From the NCBI GenBank assembly GCA_025435555.1, contig JAIWWG010000009.1:543804-607803 (forward strand): DNA of 64,000 bases. Direction: 5' to 3'. How positions within the stretch are numbered: position 1 is the first letter of the stretch; every line of letters starts with the position of its first letter. Below the pieces are notes generated by a model that searched no databases, had not been told where the DNA came from, and saw only the letters and a list, made by a program, of their open reading frames with translations. The translations under genes were made by a program, and so were the position numbers. Of this stretch, positions 40,323 to 53,269 are shown in pieces. Source of the DNA: Chytriomyces cf. hyalinus JEL632 (taxonomy: Eukaryota; Chytridiomycota; Chytridiomycetes; Chytridiales; Chytriomycetaceae).

Positions 40323-40714
40323 GAGTGGAGGAGAATTTGTTCCTTTTTTTTTGTTTGCTGCATCTCCCATTTTCTTTTTGTTCCGCACGCGTATCCTGTG
40401 CAGTTTTACATATAGCAAAATAAATCAATATTGAGTCAAGTTAAACTGCATTCATTGTTGCTTATTCCATCTCGGAAGTGGATGTCTTATTAACCTGTGC
40501 TGCGTGGATCAAGAAGTACCACCTTCCGCACCGGCAGTCACGGTCCGTTCAAGTTGTTGAAGGAAGGTCAACATGCCCAAATCGCAGCGCCGCTACCACA
40601 ACGTGCTCTGACTCACAGCACTCGTACAAGTTACACGTGTACTTCAAGAAGTTGCGGGAGAATTGATTGGAAGAGAGAACCTTTGTGAAAACCGGCGCTT
40701 TTCGCCTTCAAAAA

Positions 40715-40860
40715 TCAGGGTTTCTCAACAAAAAAAAAAAAAGCGGAACTCAAAGAACGGCCCTCCTCCTTTCCCGACTCCGAGATACCCTCTCCGACAG
40801 CTGAACTTCCCAGCTAAACCAGGGTTCCTTCTTATTCCGACGAGGAAGCGCGGTATAAAT
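40715..40860 (+). promoter_or_regulatory. Array promoter 3: TCAGGGTTT, CCAGGGTTCC, TATAAAT
   Basis: tcagggttt occurs at 40715-40723 and ccagggttcc near 40819, with TATAAAT at 40854-40860, about 64 bp before the ATG at 40924. A ccgactccgagatacc block (near 40776) also occurs before members 5 and 6. Confidence 0.7.
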
Positions 40861-40923
40861 ACGGGCATGATGGTACCCTTTTCAACCCATCAACTTCAAC
40901 CAACAAAACATTCACTCGTAAAC

Positions 40924-41118
40924 ATGCCAGCCCCCGTTGAAAACATTGCCTACATGGAAGCTGTGGAGCTCAAGCCTACCACCCAGCAAATGAAAGCTGC
41001 CGCCGCCGCTACCATGAAGGAAACCGCCTCCGTCGAGAGTAGCAAAAAGACCACCACCACTGTCAAACCCCAAATTCTTGATAGCCAGGCAAACTACTTT
41101 GCCAACAAGTTCATCTAA
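40924..41118 (+). CDS. MPA small-protein family, member 3 (64 aa)
   Basis: Core family member, intronless. It begins MPAPVENIAYMEAVELKP, continues TTQQMKAAAAATMKET (likely an amphipathic Ala-rich helix), then a Ser/Lys/Thr-rich hinge, and ends QANYFANKFI. It is very similar to members 4, 5 and 6, with differences concentrated in the hinge. The protein is predicted to be cytosolic: no signal peptide, TM or Cys. The conserved ends with a variable centre suggest selection on both termini. Downstream AATAAA elements lie near 41191. Biological role is unknown. Confidence 0.82.
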   Translation: MPAPVENIAYMEAVELKPTTQQMKAAAAATMKETASVESSKKTTTTVKPQILDSQANYFANKFI

Positions 41119-41570
41119 ACGGAACATACCAATTTTCACTTGCTTTCTCTGTTAAAGCATTCTCGCATATACTGTTCACTCGTGGCATAAACAAATAAAT
41201 TACAAATCATTTACCGTACACGCTTGTTCTTCTGCTCCAATTACAAGATATAGTCTTGCACTGGTACTGTTATTTTTGCGGGGCTGCGGTTTTCTTGACG
41301 GTTCTCGTTGCACAGATTTCCAGCACGCGTTCTATCAGCTTGTGACTGTGGGTATCACTGTAGCTTTGAGTCTGACCATATTGATTGAGCCGCATCATAT
41401 TAAGGCAGTTTGGCGGTCTCTGACCAGGATAGCGTCATAACAAGGCGTTCCACGTTTTTATTTTATTTTTACAGATTAATCTTGATAACAAACAAGGGTT
41501 CGTTCTCCTTCATCCCACACTTTCCAATGCATGCCCCCGTTAAAGCCCCGCCTCAACCGCGACCAAAAAA

Positions 41571-41613
41571 CCAGGGTTCTTTTCCGAACATTCACAGGAA
41601 AGCGAGTATAAAA
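41571..41613 (+). promoter_or_regulatory. Array promoter 4: CCAGGGTTCT plus TATAAAA
   Basis: ccagggttct at 41571-41580 precedes TATAAAA at 41607-41613, 61 bp before the ATG at 41674. A second partial element, aagggttcg, lies at about 41493-41501. Confidence 0.7.
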
Positions 41614-41673
41614 GCAGCACCAGATATTTCACGGTCAGAATCACCAAACCAACCAAACATCCAAGACGCAAAC

Positions 41674-41865
41674 ATGCCAGCCCCTGTCGAAAACATTGCC
41701 TACATGGAAGCAGTCGAGCTCAAGCCTACCACCCAGCAAATGAAAGCCGCTATCGCTGCTACCATGAAGGAAACCGCCTCCGTCGAGGGTAGCAAGAAAA
41801 CTCAGAAGCCGCACGTGCTCGTCGCAGAGACCCAAGCTGGCTACTTTGCCAACAAGTTCATCTAG
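41674..41865 (+). CDS. MPA small-protein family, member 4 (63 aa)
   Basis: The first ~42 residues are almost the same as in member 3 (MPAPVENIAYMEAVELKP, TTQQMKAAIAATMKETASVE). It then diverges (KTQKPHVLVAETQAGY) before returning to the invariant end YFANKFI. The ending is thus kept although the preceding hinge differs. Intronless, no Cys, no membrane segment. Tandem duplication with ~0.75-0.95 kb spacing between starts explains the arrangement. Function is unknown. Confidence 0.82.
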   Translation: MPAPVENIAYMEAVELKPTTQQMKAAIAATMKETASVEGSKKTQKPHVLVAETQAGYFANKFI

Positions 41866-42381
41866 AACGGAAAAACATGCCCATTTTCATTGCTGAGCAT
41901 TTTCGCATTACCGCATAAAATAAATTACAACTCTGTCATCGTAATTGCTGTGTTCGTCTTGTAATGGTTGCTCTTGGTCTCTCATCTCCTGTATGAAAAC
42001 AGGGCCGCCAAGATTCTGGCGTGAGAAAGCTTACGGCGCGCTTTTGCGTGGGGGCCAAGGCACCAAGTTTCACTGCTAAGACAATGTTTCTAGTCGCCTT
42101 TTCTTTTTCGTCCGCAAGTATTCTTGTGGTCACATGTTGGCAAAATATATCTGTTGGGCCACAGTCTGAAGACGTCCATTGCTCATGATTTTCCTAGTAG
42201 GATATTGAATTTTATTTGAGTCAAGAAGTACTCCGGTTCCGCTATCCTTCCAAAGAGGCATCCAAGGCCGGTGAAGATGCTCGATGGAAATCACGCGTGC
42301 CCCAAACCGGCAGCAACATTGCCGCGATAGCCTGTTCTGACTCACAGCACGCGCACATATTGAGTGCAGCATGCCGCAAAA

Positions 42382-42519
42382 TTAGGGTTTCCTCCAACGG
42401 AACTCAAAAAAAAAGGACGGGCAGCGGACCCCTTTCCGACTTCGAGATACCCTTCCGCCTTTCCAATAGCTGAACCTCCCGCAAAAGCAGGGTTCTTCCT
42501 GAGGAAACGCGGTATAAAT
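42382..42519 (+). promoter_or_regulatory. Array promoter 5: TTAGGGTTT, GCAGGGTTCT, TATAAAT
   Basis: ttagggttt at 42382-42390, gcagggttct near 42487 and TATAAAT at 42513-42519 precede the ATG at 42586. The layout closely matches promoters 3 and 6. Confidence 0.72.
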
Positions 42520-42585
42520 ACCGGGCATGACGGCTCTCCCTTTTCTACCCATCAACTCAAATCAAACAAACAACCACTCGCAAAC

Positions 42586-42774
42586 ATGCCAGCCCCCGTC
42601 GAGAACATTGCCTACATGGAAGCTGTTGAGCTCAAGCCTACCACCCAGCAACTGAAAGCTGCCGCCGCCGCTACCATGAAAGAAACGGCCTCCATCGAGA
42701 GTAACAAGAAGACCACAGCCAAGCCCCAAATTCTCGACAGCCAGGCAAACTACTTTGCCAACAAGTTCATCTAA
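42586..42774 (+). CDS. MPA small-protein family, member 5 (62 aa)
   Basis: Core member: MPAPVENIAYMEAVELKP, TTQQLKAAAAATMKET, hinge with ESNKKTTAKPQ, end ANYFANKFI. Compared with member 3 the hinge is two residues shorter, and M-to-L and V-to-I substitutions occur in the helix. Even the 3' UTR is similar to that of member 3 (gttcactcgt.gcataaacaaataaat), showing that the duplicated unit includes promoter, ORF and terminator. Function is unknown. Confidence 0.82.
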   Translation: MPAPVENIAYMEAVELKPTTQQLKAAAAATMKETASIESNKKTTAKPQILDSQANYFANKFI

Positions 42775-43409
42775 ACGGAAAACACATACCCATTTTCATT
42801 TGCTTTCTCTGTTGAAGCATTCTCGCATATACTGTTCACTCGTAGCATAAACAAATAAATTTACAAATCATTTCCCCTATATGCTGCGTTCTGGATTGGT
42901 TCAGGCCGTTATCCGAAGGCTTTCAAGTTGCGGATCTTCTGGCTGGACAGTCGCCCCAGATTTCCAGCACATGTGATGGCTTATTGTGTGCTTTCGTAAG
43001 GTGTCACTCTTTTTATCGCGGTAGTTCGAAAGTTGTGGTTGTCTCTATCATCTCATGGCAGTGGACATTGCCGTTCAGATCCCATGCGTGTTTTTCTGAG
43101 CCTGCTTGTGTGCAGTAAAATAAATCAATTGAGTCAGCTGATAAGCAGTCATGGTGTTGCTCGTGAGTTTCCGTATTGGATATTGGATTCACGGTGTTGC
43201 GCGTGGAGTCAAGAATGTGCTCCCACTCCGTCACTCTTCCAATAAAAAGGTGTTGAAGAAAGGTCAATGTGTCGAGGCTGCAACAACGCTACCGCGATAA
43301 ACAGTTCAGACTGACAGCACGCGCACATATAAAGTGCACGCTGTTGCGGAAGCGGGAAAAATGATTGGGAGAGAACTTTGTAAAAAACCGGCGCTTTTTG
43401 CTTCAAAAA

Positions 43410-43532
43410 TTAGGGTTTTTCAATAAAAAGGAATCCTTTCCCGACTCCGAGATACCCTCTTCAGTGTTTCCGGCAGCTGAACTTCCCACCAAACCAGGGT
43501 TCTTTTCTGGGACGAGGAAACGATGTATAAAT
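43410..43532 (+). promoter_or_regulatory. Array promoter 6: TTAGGGTTT, CCAGGGTTCT, TATAAAT
   Basis: ttagggttt at 43410-43418, ccagggttct near 43494 and TATAAAT at 43526-43532 lie 65-190 bp before the ATG at 43597. Confidence 0.72.
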
Positions 43533-43596
43533 ACGAGCACCACGGCGCCTCCTTTTCGACCCATCAACTCCTACCAAACCAACATCTGTCGCAAAA

Positions 43597-43785
43597 ATGC
43601 CAGCCCCTGTCGAGAACATTGCCTACATGGACGCTGTCGAACTCAAGCCTACCACCCAGCAACTAAAAGCCGCTGCCGCTGCTACCATGAAGGATACCTC
43701 CTCCGTCGAGAGTGGCAAGAAGACCACCGTCAAACCGCAGATTCTTGATAGCCAGGCAAACTACTTTGCCAACAAGTTCATTTAG
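43597..43785 (+). CDS. MPA small-protein family, member 6 (62 aa)
   Basis: Core member: MPAPVENIAYMDAVELKP, TTQQLKAAAAATMKDTSS, hinge ESGKKTTVKPQ, end ANYFANKFI. The substitutions relative to member 5 are conservative (E/D, A/S, I/V), consistent with purifying selection rather than decay. Intronless. It is the last core copy before the DUF2235 gene, which starts 214 bp downstream on the same strand. Confidence 0.82.
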   Translation: MPAPVENIAYMDAVELKPTTQQLKAAAAATMKDTSSVESGKKTTVKPQILDSQANYFANKFI

Positions 43786-43999
43786 ATGCTTAACGGTTGA
43801 CGGAAGAAGTTGCATATTTTCATTTCTAGCACAACGAGCATAATCATAATAAAGACTGGAGCTTTAGAGAACTGCGCCTGTCCTATCAATAGCAGCGATG
43901 TTCGCAGAATATTTACCGATTTTAATAATTATGACCTGGCATGCGCTCTGTCAAGTTTAATTTTTAGAGCGAAATCGTTTCAGTCCGCCAAACAGAAAG

Positions 44000-45633
44000 A
44001 TGGGCTCCAAGACCTTTCTTGCGTATGTGACCATTGCCCTGCTGGGTTACATCCTCGCGGCCAATGCGTTCTGGGGCATTGGAGTCGGTGGCAAAGAGAG
44101 AGAAGTCAGTGCTTCCCCCTTCCTGGAACCAGCCTCGTGTCTAACCCGCCATCCAACTCACGCAGCTCCCCAAGTTGACGGTTGAACCCTTCGATCCAGT
44201 CCTGGACGCGCATAAAATTGCTCAGTCGGATGCATTTGATGCGCCCATTGGTGGTGGCCGCCGCCTGATCGTGAGCACTGAACTCGTCTTTGTTGGATCC
44301 CTTTCTCTTTGTTGCTTACACCCTTGCTCCCCATGGGAACCCGATAGGTCTGCTTTGACGGATCTTGGAATTCTCCCGGATCTCTTTCTGACACGCATTC
44401 ACTCGGTGGAGTCAAGCTCACGGCGTCTCTTGTCCCATCAAATGTTGTCAAATTGGCATACCTGCTCGGAAGCGGCAAGAACCAGTTTGATCCTACTGCG
44501 GATCCGGTTCATACTGAGTTCCAGAAGGTGTACTACCACTCTGGTGTGGCCACAGAGATCAAGGATCAGAAGAAAGCAGAGTTGGAAGGTTCGAAATTAA
44601 CAAACAGCCGCCCCCCCACTCCGCGCTTCAATGTTCAATTTTTTGACGCTCACTCAATTGCGCAGGAAACTTTGGAAACATCCACGATCACGTTCTTGAT
44701 GCGTACGCTTGGCTTGCGAGCGAGTACAAGGCCGGAGATGAGATTTCTGCGTTTGGTTTCAGTCGTGGATCCACGATTGTCCGCTCACTGTTCTCTTTCA
44801 TTCGCTTCGCTGGTCTCGTCGATTTGAGCAAATTCCCGAACCACGCTGATGTCGTTTCCAAGGTGCTAACTGCGTACGACCTGTACAAGACACGCAAAAT
44901 TGACGAATCGGATTACTCTGACCGTGCGTTGGAATTCAAGTACAAGTACTGCCACGCCAATGTTGCTCTTAAGATGATTGGAGTGATGGACACTGTCGAA
45001 GCGCTTGATGTTCCCGACAATTACAGCAAGGTTGTGCCCTCGTGGGTCTTGACTGAACTCATTGAAGCCACGGGTGCTATTGAGGAAAACGATTACCACG
45101 ACTTGAATATTGGATACGATGTTGAGCATGCATACCACGCCATTTCGATCGATGAGGCGCGCGAGTACTTCCCGGTGACAATGTTTGAGCGCTACGATCC
45201 CGCCCGAATGCCCGCCACACATGTTCGTGAGCAGAAATGGTTCCGCGGTGGACACGGAGATGTTGGTGGTGGTTGGTGGGAGTCTGGGTTGAGTGACATT
45301 GTGTTGGATTGGATGATTGAAAAAGCGCGTGCTGCGGGGCTTGTTGTTCGCGACCGATCTGAGTTTGACGCGCATCTGTCGCCGTTGTTGTTGGGTATCT
45401 CGAAGGAGGATTATGTGTCCAAATCTGCGGTTGTGAACCACGACTTTTTCGAGTGGATTGGATCCACTGACGGTGAGAGCCCGCAAGGACGCAAGATTCC
45501 TCGAGACTTGAAGGGACGTTACATGGACCCAAGCAAATATGCGCCTTCTGAGCTTCACGAATCTGTGTACCGTTTGTTTAAGGATAGCCCAGTTCCAGAG
45601 AACTTGAAGGCTGTGTTGGAGAAGGAACCTTGA
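44000..45633 (+). CDS. DUF2235 (T6SS phospholipase Tle1-like) hydrolase with N-terminal hydrophobic anchor
   Basis: Four exons (44000..44104, 44166..44270, 44348..44588, 44666..45633) encode 472 aa. The N-terminus contains a hydrophobic stretch (TFLAYVTIALLGYILAANAF), either a signal or an anchor. The alpha/beta-hydrolase DUF2235 domain begins with LIVCFDGSWNSP, includes NVVKLAYLLG, and has the nucleophile motif GFSRGST (GxSxG with Arg). It then shows CHANVALKMIGVMDTVEAL and EQKWFRGGHGDVGGGW, which carries the conserved catalytic-region His/Asp. In bacteria the family includes phospholipase effectors; in fungi DUF2235 proteins are common but uncharacterised. It lies inside the MPA small-protein array, between members 6 and 7. 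Confidence 0.87.
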
Positions 45634-46095
45634 TTTGAAACTACTCTTTTTTTTTCTTTCTGTTTCTGTTTCTTGTTTTTGCCCCACCCCACTCTGAACA
45701 GAACCTCTTCTATCGATCGATCGCCTTTACAAATAAATATCCTTCCTCATCGTCGCGTCAATTGGTCAAACATTGCGGGTGATGCGATCGCAGTAGTTCA
45801 GAAGTGGTTGAACCTTGACCAATAACGTACAACAAAGACCCATGTCACCACACATCCAACTTCTCAAGTCATCAGCTGTTGCCACGTGTTTTTGATTCCC
45901 TCTGACTGTTCGCTTCCAGTTTTACCCGATAAAATCAAAATTGTTTTGTCAGCAGAAAATAATTGGGCAAAAATTGGGGTTGGGTCCTTATCATTTGTTT
46001 TGCGGGCAACGGACTTCGGGATCGGGAAGCGCTGTCGGAAAGGGCGAAGCGATCCCGTTCACTCCCACGTCCCATATCGATCCACGCGGAAAAAA
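45634..46095. other. Spacer between the DUF2235 gene and array member 7
   Basis: 3' flank of the lipase-like gene, with aaataaat at ~45731, and the far upstream region of member 7. No gene is seen. Confidence 0.4.
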
Positions 46096-46130
46096 TGAGG
46101 GTTTCTGTCCCACCCTCAAAGCGTGTAAAA
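46096..46130 (+). promoter_or_regulatory. Array promoter 7: TGAGGGTTT plus TGTAAAAG
   Basis: tgagggttt at 46096-46104 precedes a degenerate TATA box (tgtaaaa, 46124-46130), about 60 bp before the ATG at 46189. Confidence 0.6.
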
Positions 46131-46188
46131 GGGGCCCGCTTGGGTCTGCTTGTCGTGACTACGAACAACTACCAAAACATTCACAACA

Positions 46189-46344
46189 ATGCCAGCCATT
46201 ACAAGCACCCCAGTCACTGCCACCCCAAGCGCCCAGGAAATCAAGGCTGCCAAGACTGCCAGCATTGCTAGCAAAGCTACGTCAATTGTCACTCCAGTCC
46301 AGAAGCCTCCCATGATGAGCGAAGCGCCAGTCTGGTGCATTTAG
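46189..46344 (+). CDS. MPA small-protein family, divergent member 7 (51 aa)
   Basis: An intronless 51-aa ORF starting MPAITSTPVTATP, with AQEIKAAKTASIASKAT in the place of the Ala-rich helix of the core members and a distinct end, PVWCI. Membership rests on the MPA start, the same position of a Q/K/A helix, size, A/C-rich leader and the shared AGGGTTT promoter. The Cys sits at -3, so it is not a CaaX box. Function is unknown; it may be only distantly related. Confidence 0.55.
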   Translation: MPAITSTPVTATPSAQEIKAAKTASIASKATSIVTPVQKPPMMSEAPVWCI

Positions 46345-46468
46345 ATAAGAGCCAACATCGGCTGTGGATCGATCGATAGTGCTTTGACATTCAAAAACAT
46401 TTTCATAACGGTACTCTGTTGCTGCCATACTATAAATAAACCACTACATTCATTACTTCCAACTCGAC

Positions 46469-49400
46469 TCAATTGTTCGTTACTTTCTCCAAGCAGTAAG
46501 ACACGTGATCGCGAACTCCCTCATCCCCACTCTGCATCACTCCTCCAAGAATCTCATCTTTCAAGACAAGCTTTGCAACGCTCGCGTCACGATTTTCGTC
46601 GTTGAATGGAAACGCTTCGAACCCACTCATGACACTCTCGCGCACCTGTTTTTCGTGAATGTTTCAAACACTGTGCGAATCATGTTTAAAAAAAAAGCTG
46701 TAACCTCCTGTTTCGTAATTTGAATCGATAAGCAGTCAATGTTTTTTGAGTACGTGAACAGGTCCTTCAGTTCCTCCTTTGTAAATTTGGCAGCTCCGAA
46801 ACTCTGTTGGCTTGCGTCCATCAGCGTGTCGCTTAATCCCAATTTGGAAATCTGCCGTTGAAAAATCCTGGGGAAATCGAAAATTTTGGCACCATGATTA
46901 TCAAACAGTAATTTTTGGAATGTGTACCGCTCTTCAATCGATCCTGTCGACAAGAACCGATAAATTTTGACGGGCCGATTCTGCCCTTCCCTCCATACGC
47001 GTGCCATTGCTTGTAAACAAACACTCGGGTTCCAATCAATGTCGAGCAAAAACAGTCGCGATGCGCCAATCAAGTTCAAGCCAAGTCCACCCGCTTTTGC
47101 AGATAAAAGGAAACAGAAATTTGTTTGAGAGTTGGATGCGTTGAATTGATCGACGAGGCCCTTTTTTTTTTTTTTGGTTAATGCAAAATCAACGGTGGTT
47201 TTTTTGAGTGGAATAGGAATTTGTTTTTTCTCACCTGTCGTTTGGAAGAATCTGTTTGACCGTCCAGGCGTAGAAAGCTCATGCTTTGCGTTTTGAGCAA
47301 TTCTTGCACAACATCGAGAGTTTGGGTCCAGTTTGAGATGATGACAACCTGGAAAACGTGTCACCATTTATACAAACAAGTTCGAAAAGGAAAGGTATCT
47401 GCTACCTTTTCGGAAGTTGTTTCATGGATTTTCTTGAGCATTGAAGCGAGAACGCGCATTTTGGCTGATGATAAAAAAAATCGAGTTTATGGTCAACAGT
47501 CAAATCTTGCCACAACGGTAAAGCAACTCACAGCTCATGTCAAACAAACTGGGTGGATCTAGCTGAGCAATTTGCGACTCAAAATATTTTGTTACGCCTA
47601 AATCCACAGCAGTGACTGTGTCATCATTATTGATCTTTCAAAACACTGTCATGTCAGCATTGTATGGCAAAACACAGAAAAGAGAACCTTTGTTGGTTTC
47701 TCACCAATGTCGCTGAATTTACAAGCTTTTTCAGAAGAGTGATGTATCCCAATACATTTCTACCGTCCCCAGATCCCCCATAAACGCGTTTCACATGCGG
47801 ATGCGAAATAAAATGTTCGTACAGCTGCTCTTGGATTTTCCCGAGGCGGATAAAAATCGTGAATTCTGTCTTGGGAGGAAGATGCGTTCTTCCATTGGTT
47901 GATTCCGTGAAAATGGCGCTTGTTCGTCTCAGAATAAATTGTTGCGTTATTCTTGAAAGTTCTGCCGAGCGCTGCGAAAATCTTTCTGGTAAGGAGAGTG
48001 GAGAATTGAGCGAGAAACAGATTGAAAGGCAAATACCTCCTCTCCAAACAATCGCTCCTCCGAACTCGCGCTTGTATCCCGTCCCTTCAAAATCACACCT
48101 TCATACACCTCCGCAAACACGTTCCGCGATCCTAAAACTCCCGAATTCACCCAATCACATAGCGCATGAAACTCGCCGAGATCATTTTGGATTGGGGTTC
48201 CACTCAAAATCACACGGCGCTTTGTGTCAAAACTGTTCAATATTTGGTATGCTTGGGTGGACGCGTTTTTCAGTCTGTGGCCTTCATCCGCGATGATCAA
48301 ATCGAAGATGGAGGATGGAAGGGTTTGCTTGATTGAACGGAGTTTTTCGTCTGAAAATTTGGTGGGTTATTGCTGTACACTTTGAGAGCATTTTTAAACG
48401 TACATCCACAAATTAGAACAGAGTACACTTTTCCAACAGTGAAATCGGTTATATCACTCGAGTCTTCCATCACGAACACGCGAATTCGTTCATCACCGAG
48501 CCATTTTCCAAACTCGCGCTTCCAATTATTACAAAGTGAACTGATGTGAAAGAAGTCAGCAACCGGTCATTCATCTATTGTAATACTCAACGCCGGGCAG
48601 ACAATTAACGCGCGCTTTACTGGCGGAGCGGTGTTCGAAAACGAGGATTGTTCTTGAAAACAACGCAAGGTGAGTTATTTTTTCGAAACTTTTTGCCTAC
48701 TCAACTCAAGAGGGTCCAAAGGAGTGTTATAGCTTGTAGAGTTTTTCCGAGACCTGATTGCATCAACTGTTGAGTCTCCAATCTTTCGAGCAGATCGCAA
48801 TCACAAACCCATTTCGTCAGCAAGAATCGCCCCTCTTCCCCCGTAATCTAAACGACTATTAGCTCAAGTGATCGTTTGAAGCATAGATAAAATCGAACTA
48901 ACCTTTCATTCCCATAACGCATTCGTATAAAAATTGTACACCTTGGATTTGATGGGGTCTTAGATTGCCTGAAACTTAGAAGTTAACATCGTATCTTGGA
49001 AGAAAGGAACGGGTGCAGCGACCTGAAAGAAATCTGGCAAAGAAAAAGGTTTATCAGCTGCAGTTATGAAGGGAAAAATTGCGACTTACGGATCAACGAC
49101 CACATCGACTATTTGCCTTTCAGAAAATCCAAGTCATTAAGTTTTTAGAAGCTGAGTTTTGAATAACACTGAACAAACCTCAAGTCTTTCCCTTCCTTCA
49201 CTGGTCTTTTAAAAACAATTGCGCCTTCCGCTGAAGGATCGTGTCGCGGTTTTGCAGGCGGAATCGCAACAACTTTTGGCGCAGATCCGGATGACCCAGT
49301 AAAAGACGGGGGTCTGAATTTCCCCATTCCACCAATTTTCGAAGTTGATTGCATATTCGCGCGGGACGCTGCTGTGGTTTTTGTGAGTGTAACTGGTGGT

Positions 49401-50055
49401 CGCGTAGTTTGCGGTTGAATTGGTTCTGAAGTGCCGAGGAAACATTCTGCAAAATTGTCGATGTAAGTGACTGGGGCGAGCAGCGAAATCTACCTGGAAC
49501 TCAACTTCCAGATGAATAAGATTCCCAGGTGATTTCTGAAGAAATCTGAAGGTGTGTAAGTTGCGGTCTTAGCGACACGATGAAAGATGCGGTACAATTG
49601 AACTAACCTGAATTTCGCGACCACCAAATGAATAAATCGTTTCGTCGGAGGGGTCTTTCGAAATCGAGAGAGATGTGTTGGATGCGATCCTGTGGGATTG
49701 AGACGTGAATTCAAAAGAGCTTAACGCTGCATTCGGATAAAATATGAAGCGCACATTTTTCCAGTTGCTGAGAACAAGGATGCGGCAGAGGATGCTTTTG
49801 AGGAAAGGAAAATAAAAATGGTAAAAAACAAAATAAAAAAGATCAGTTTATGGAAAGAGCGGGACGACTGATATCGGAACGTCTACCTTCGACGGCAAGG
49901 ACGCCATCATCGTCCCAGTTTTTGTGTTTCTTGTTGAAGGATTGTTTCTTGCGAATGAGGACTGAAAACGCTCGCGCATGCGAATTCTCAGTGCCCGCGA
50001 TGGCATCTGATGAGCTGCTTGATCGTGCTAATGCTGTTTGCGATGTTCGCTTCAT
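46469..50055 (-). CDS. RDH54: Rad54-family DNA translocase, RDH54/RAD54B type
   Basis: This gene encodes a SNF2 ATPase acting with Rad51/Dmc1 in homologous recombination. About twelve exons are recognisable. The N-terminus, from ATG at 50055, includes SFNKKHKNWDDDGVLAVEG and GGREIQV, the RAD54B/Rdh54-specific N-terminal module. PRHDPSAEGAIV and VVDP then lead to LRPHQIQGVQFLYECVMG. Motif I is ADEMGLGKTLQAITLLWTLL (split by an intron), motif II IADEGHRLKN, motif III LSGTPIQND. The helicase C-lobe includes LLSAKAGGLGLNLIGASRLF and QAMARVWREGQ. The C-terminal exon joins after KQE and stops at 46469. The exon joining between 49.85 and 49.7 kb is not resolved in frame, so the N-terminal third is provisional. 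Confidence 0.85.
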
Positions 50056-50681
50056 TGGATGCGAAAGTTTCGGACTTCGGTTTCTCGCACAATTTTAAGC
50101 ACAGTTTTTAATAAATTTCTGAGCTTCACATGCATGCCGTTCACTCTCTAGCTCGTTCAAAAAACGTAAATGAAAGCTAAAAACCGCATACCCCGAAACG
50201 AGCGCGAGCAAACCCGTTCTATTCTCCCTATGATCCTCACAAGCGAATCAAACCGAACCAGCCCCGGACTTTGCTCAGGAGGTGCAACCCCAAGCGTGAA
50301 CCCACACGCGAGCACGATCTGGTGCAGCCCAAGTCTGGAACAACCCCAGGTCATCTTTGGGTGCGACCAAGGCTATACGGAATAGCCATCCTATGTGCAA
50401 TCAGATCGAGTTAGGGGTTAAAGTTTCATTCTTCGGTCGCTTGGAATCAATAAAACAGCCGAATCAGAATCGAGCCTGCTTTTTGAACGAGGTTTCGTTC
50501 GAAGAGGTAGTTCACCATGACGAGAGCCAGAAAGTGAATGGGGCTCAAGCAAGAACACGAAACTAAAGGCACCAGCTGGCTGTATCGAAGAGACGGACTG
50601 ATGTTCCTGTTTCGTGATAAATCGGCAGAGCAGTTTGTGTCCACGTGTGCAACCAACAATTCTGGAGAAAATCCATTCAAA
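50056..50681. other. Divergent intergenic region between RDH54 and YME1
   Basis: About 625 bp between divergent start codons. Open frames on both strands here show no recognisable content. No TATA box stands out. Confidence 0.4.
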
Positions 50682-53101
<2,420 letters not shown>

Positions 53102-53269
53102 TCCCATCGTTCATGTGTTCTGATATTCTTGTTACCCATTTCTGCATAATTCCTCTCTGAATACATCGCTTGTACTGACTGGTTCGAGATTTCATGGACT
53201 GGTTATATCGGACTGGCTGCCTCTTACCGAAAACAAGTCAAGCGCATACCCAATTCAAAGCTAGTTGAG

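Noticed and set aside
46189-46344. Possible fungal pheromone precursor with a C-terminal CaaX box (ends PVWCI)
   Set aside because: The Cys is at position -3, not -4, and the core family members end NKFI without Cys.
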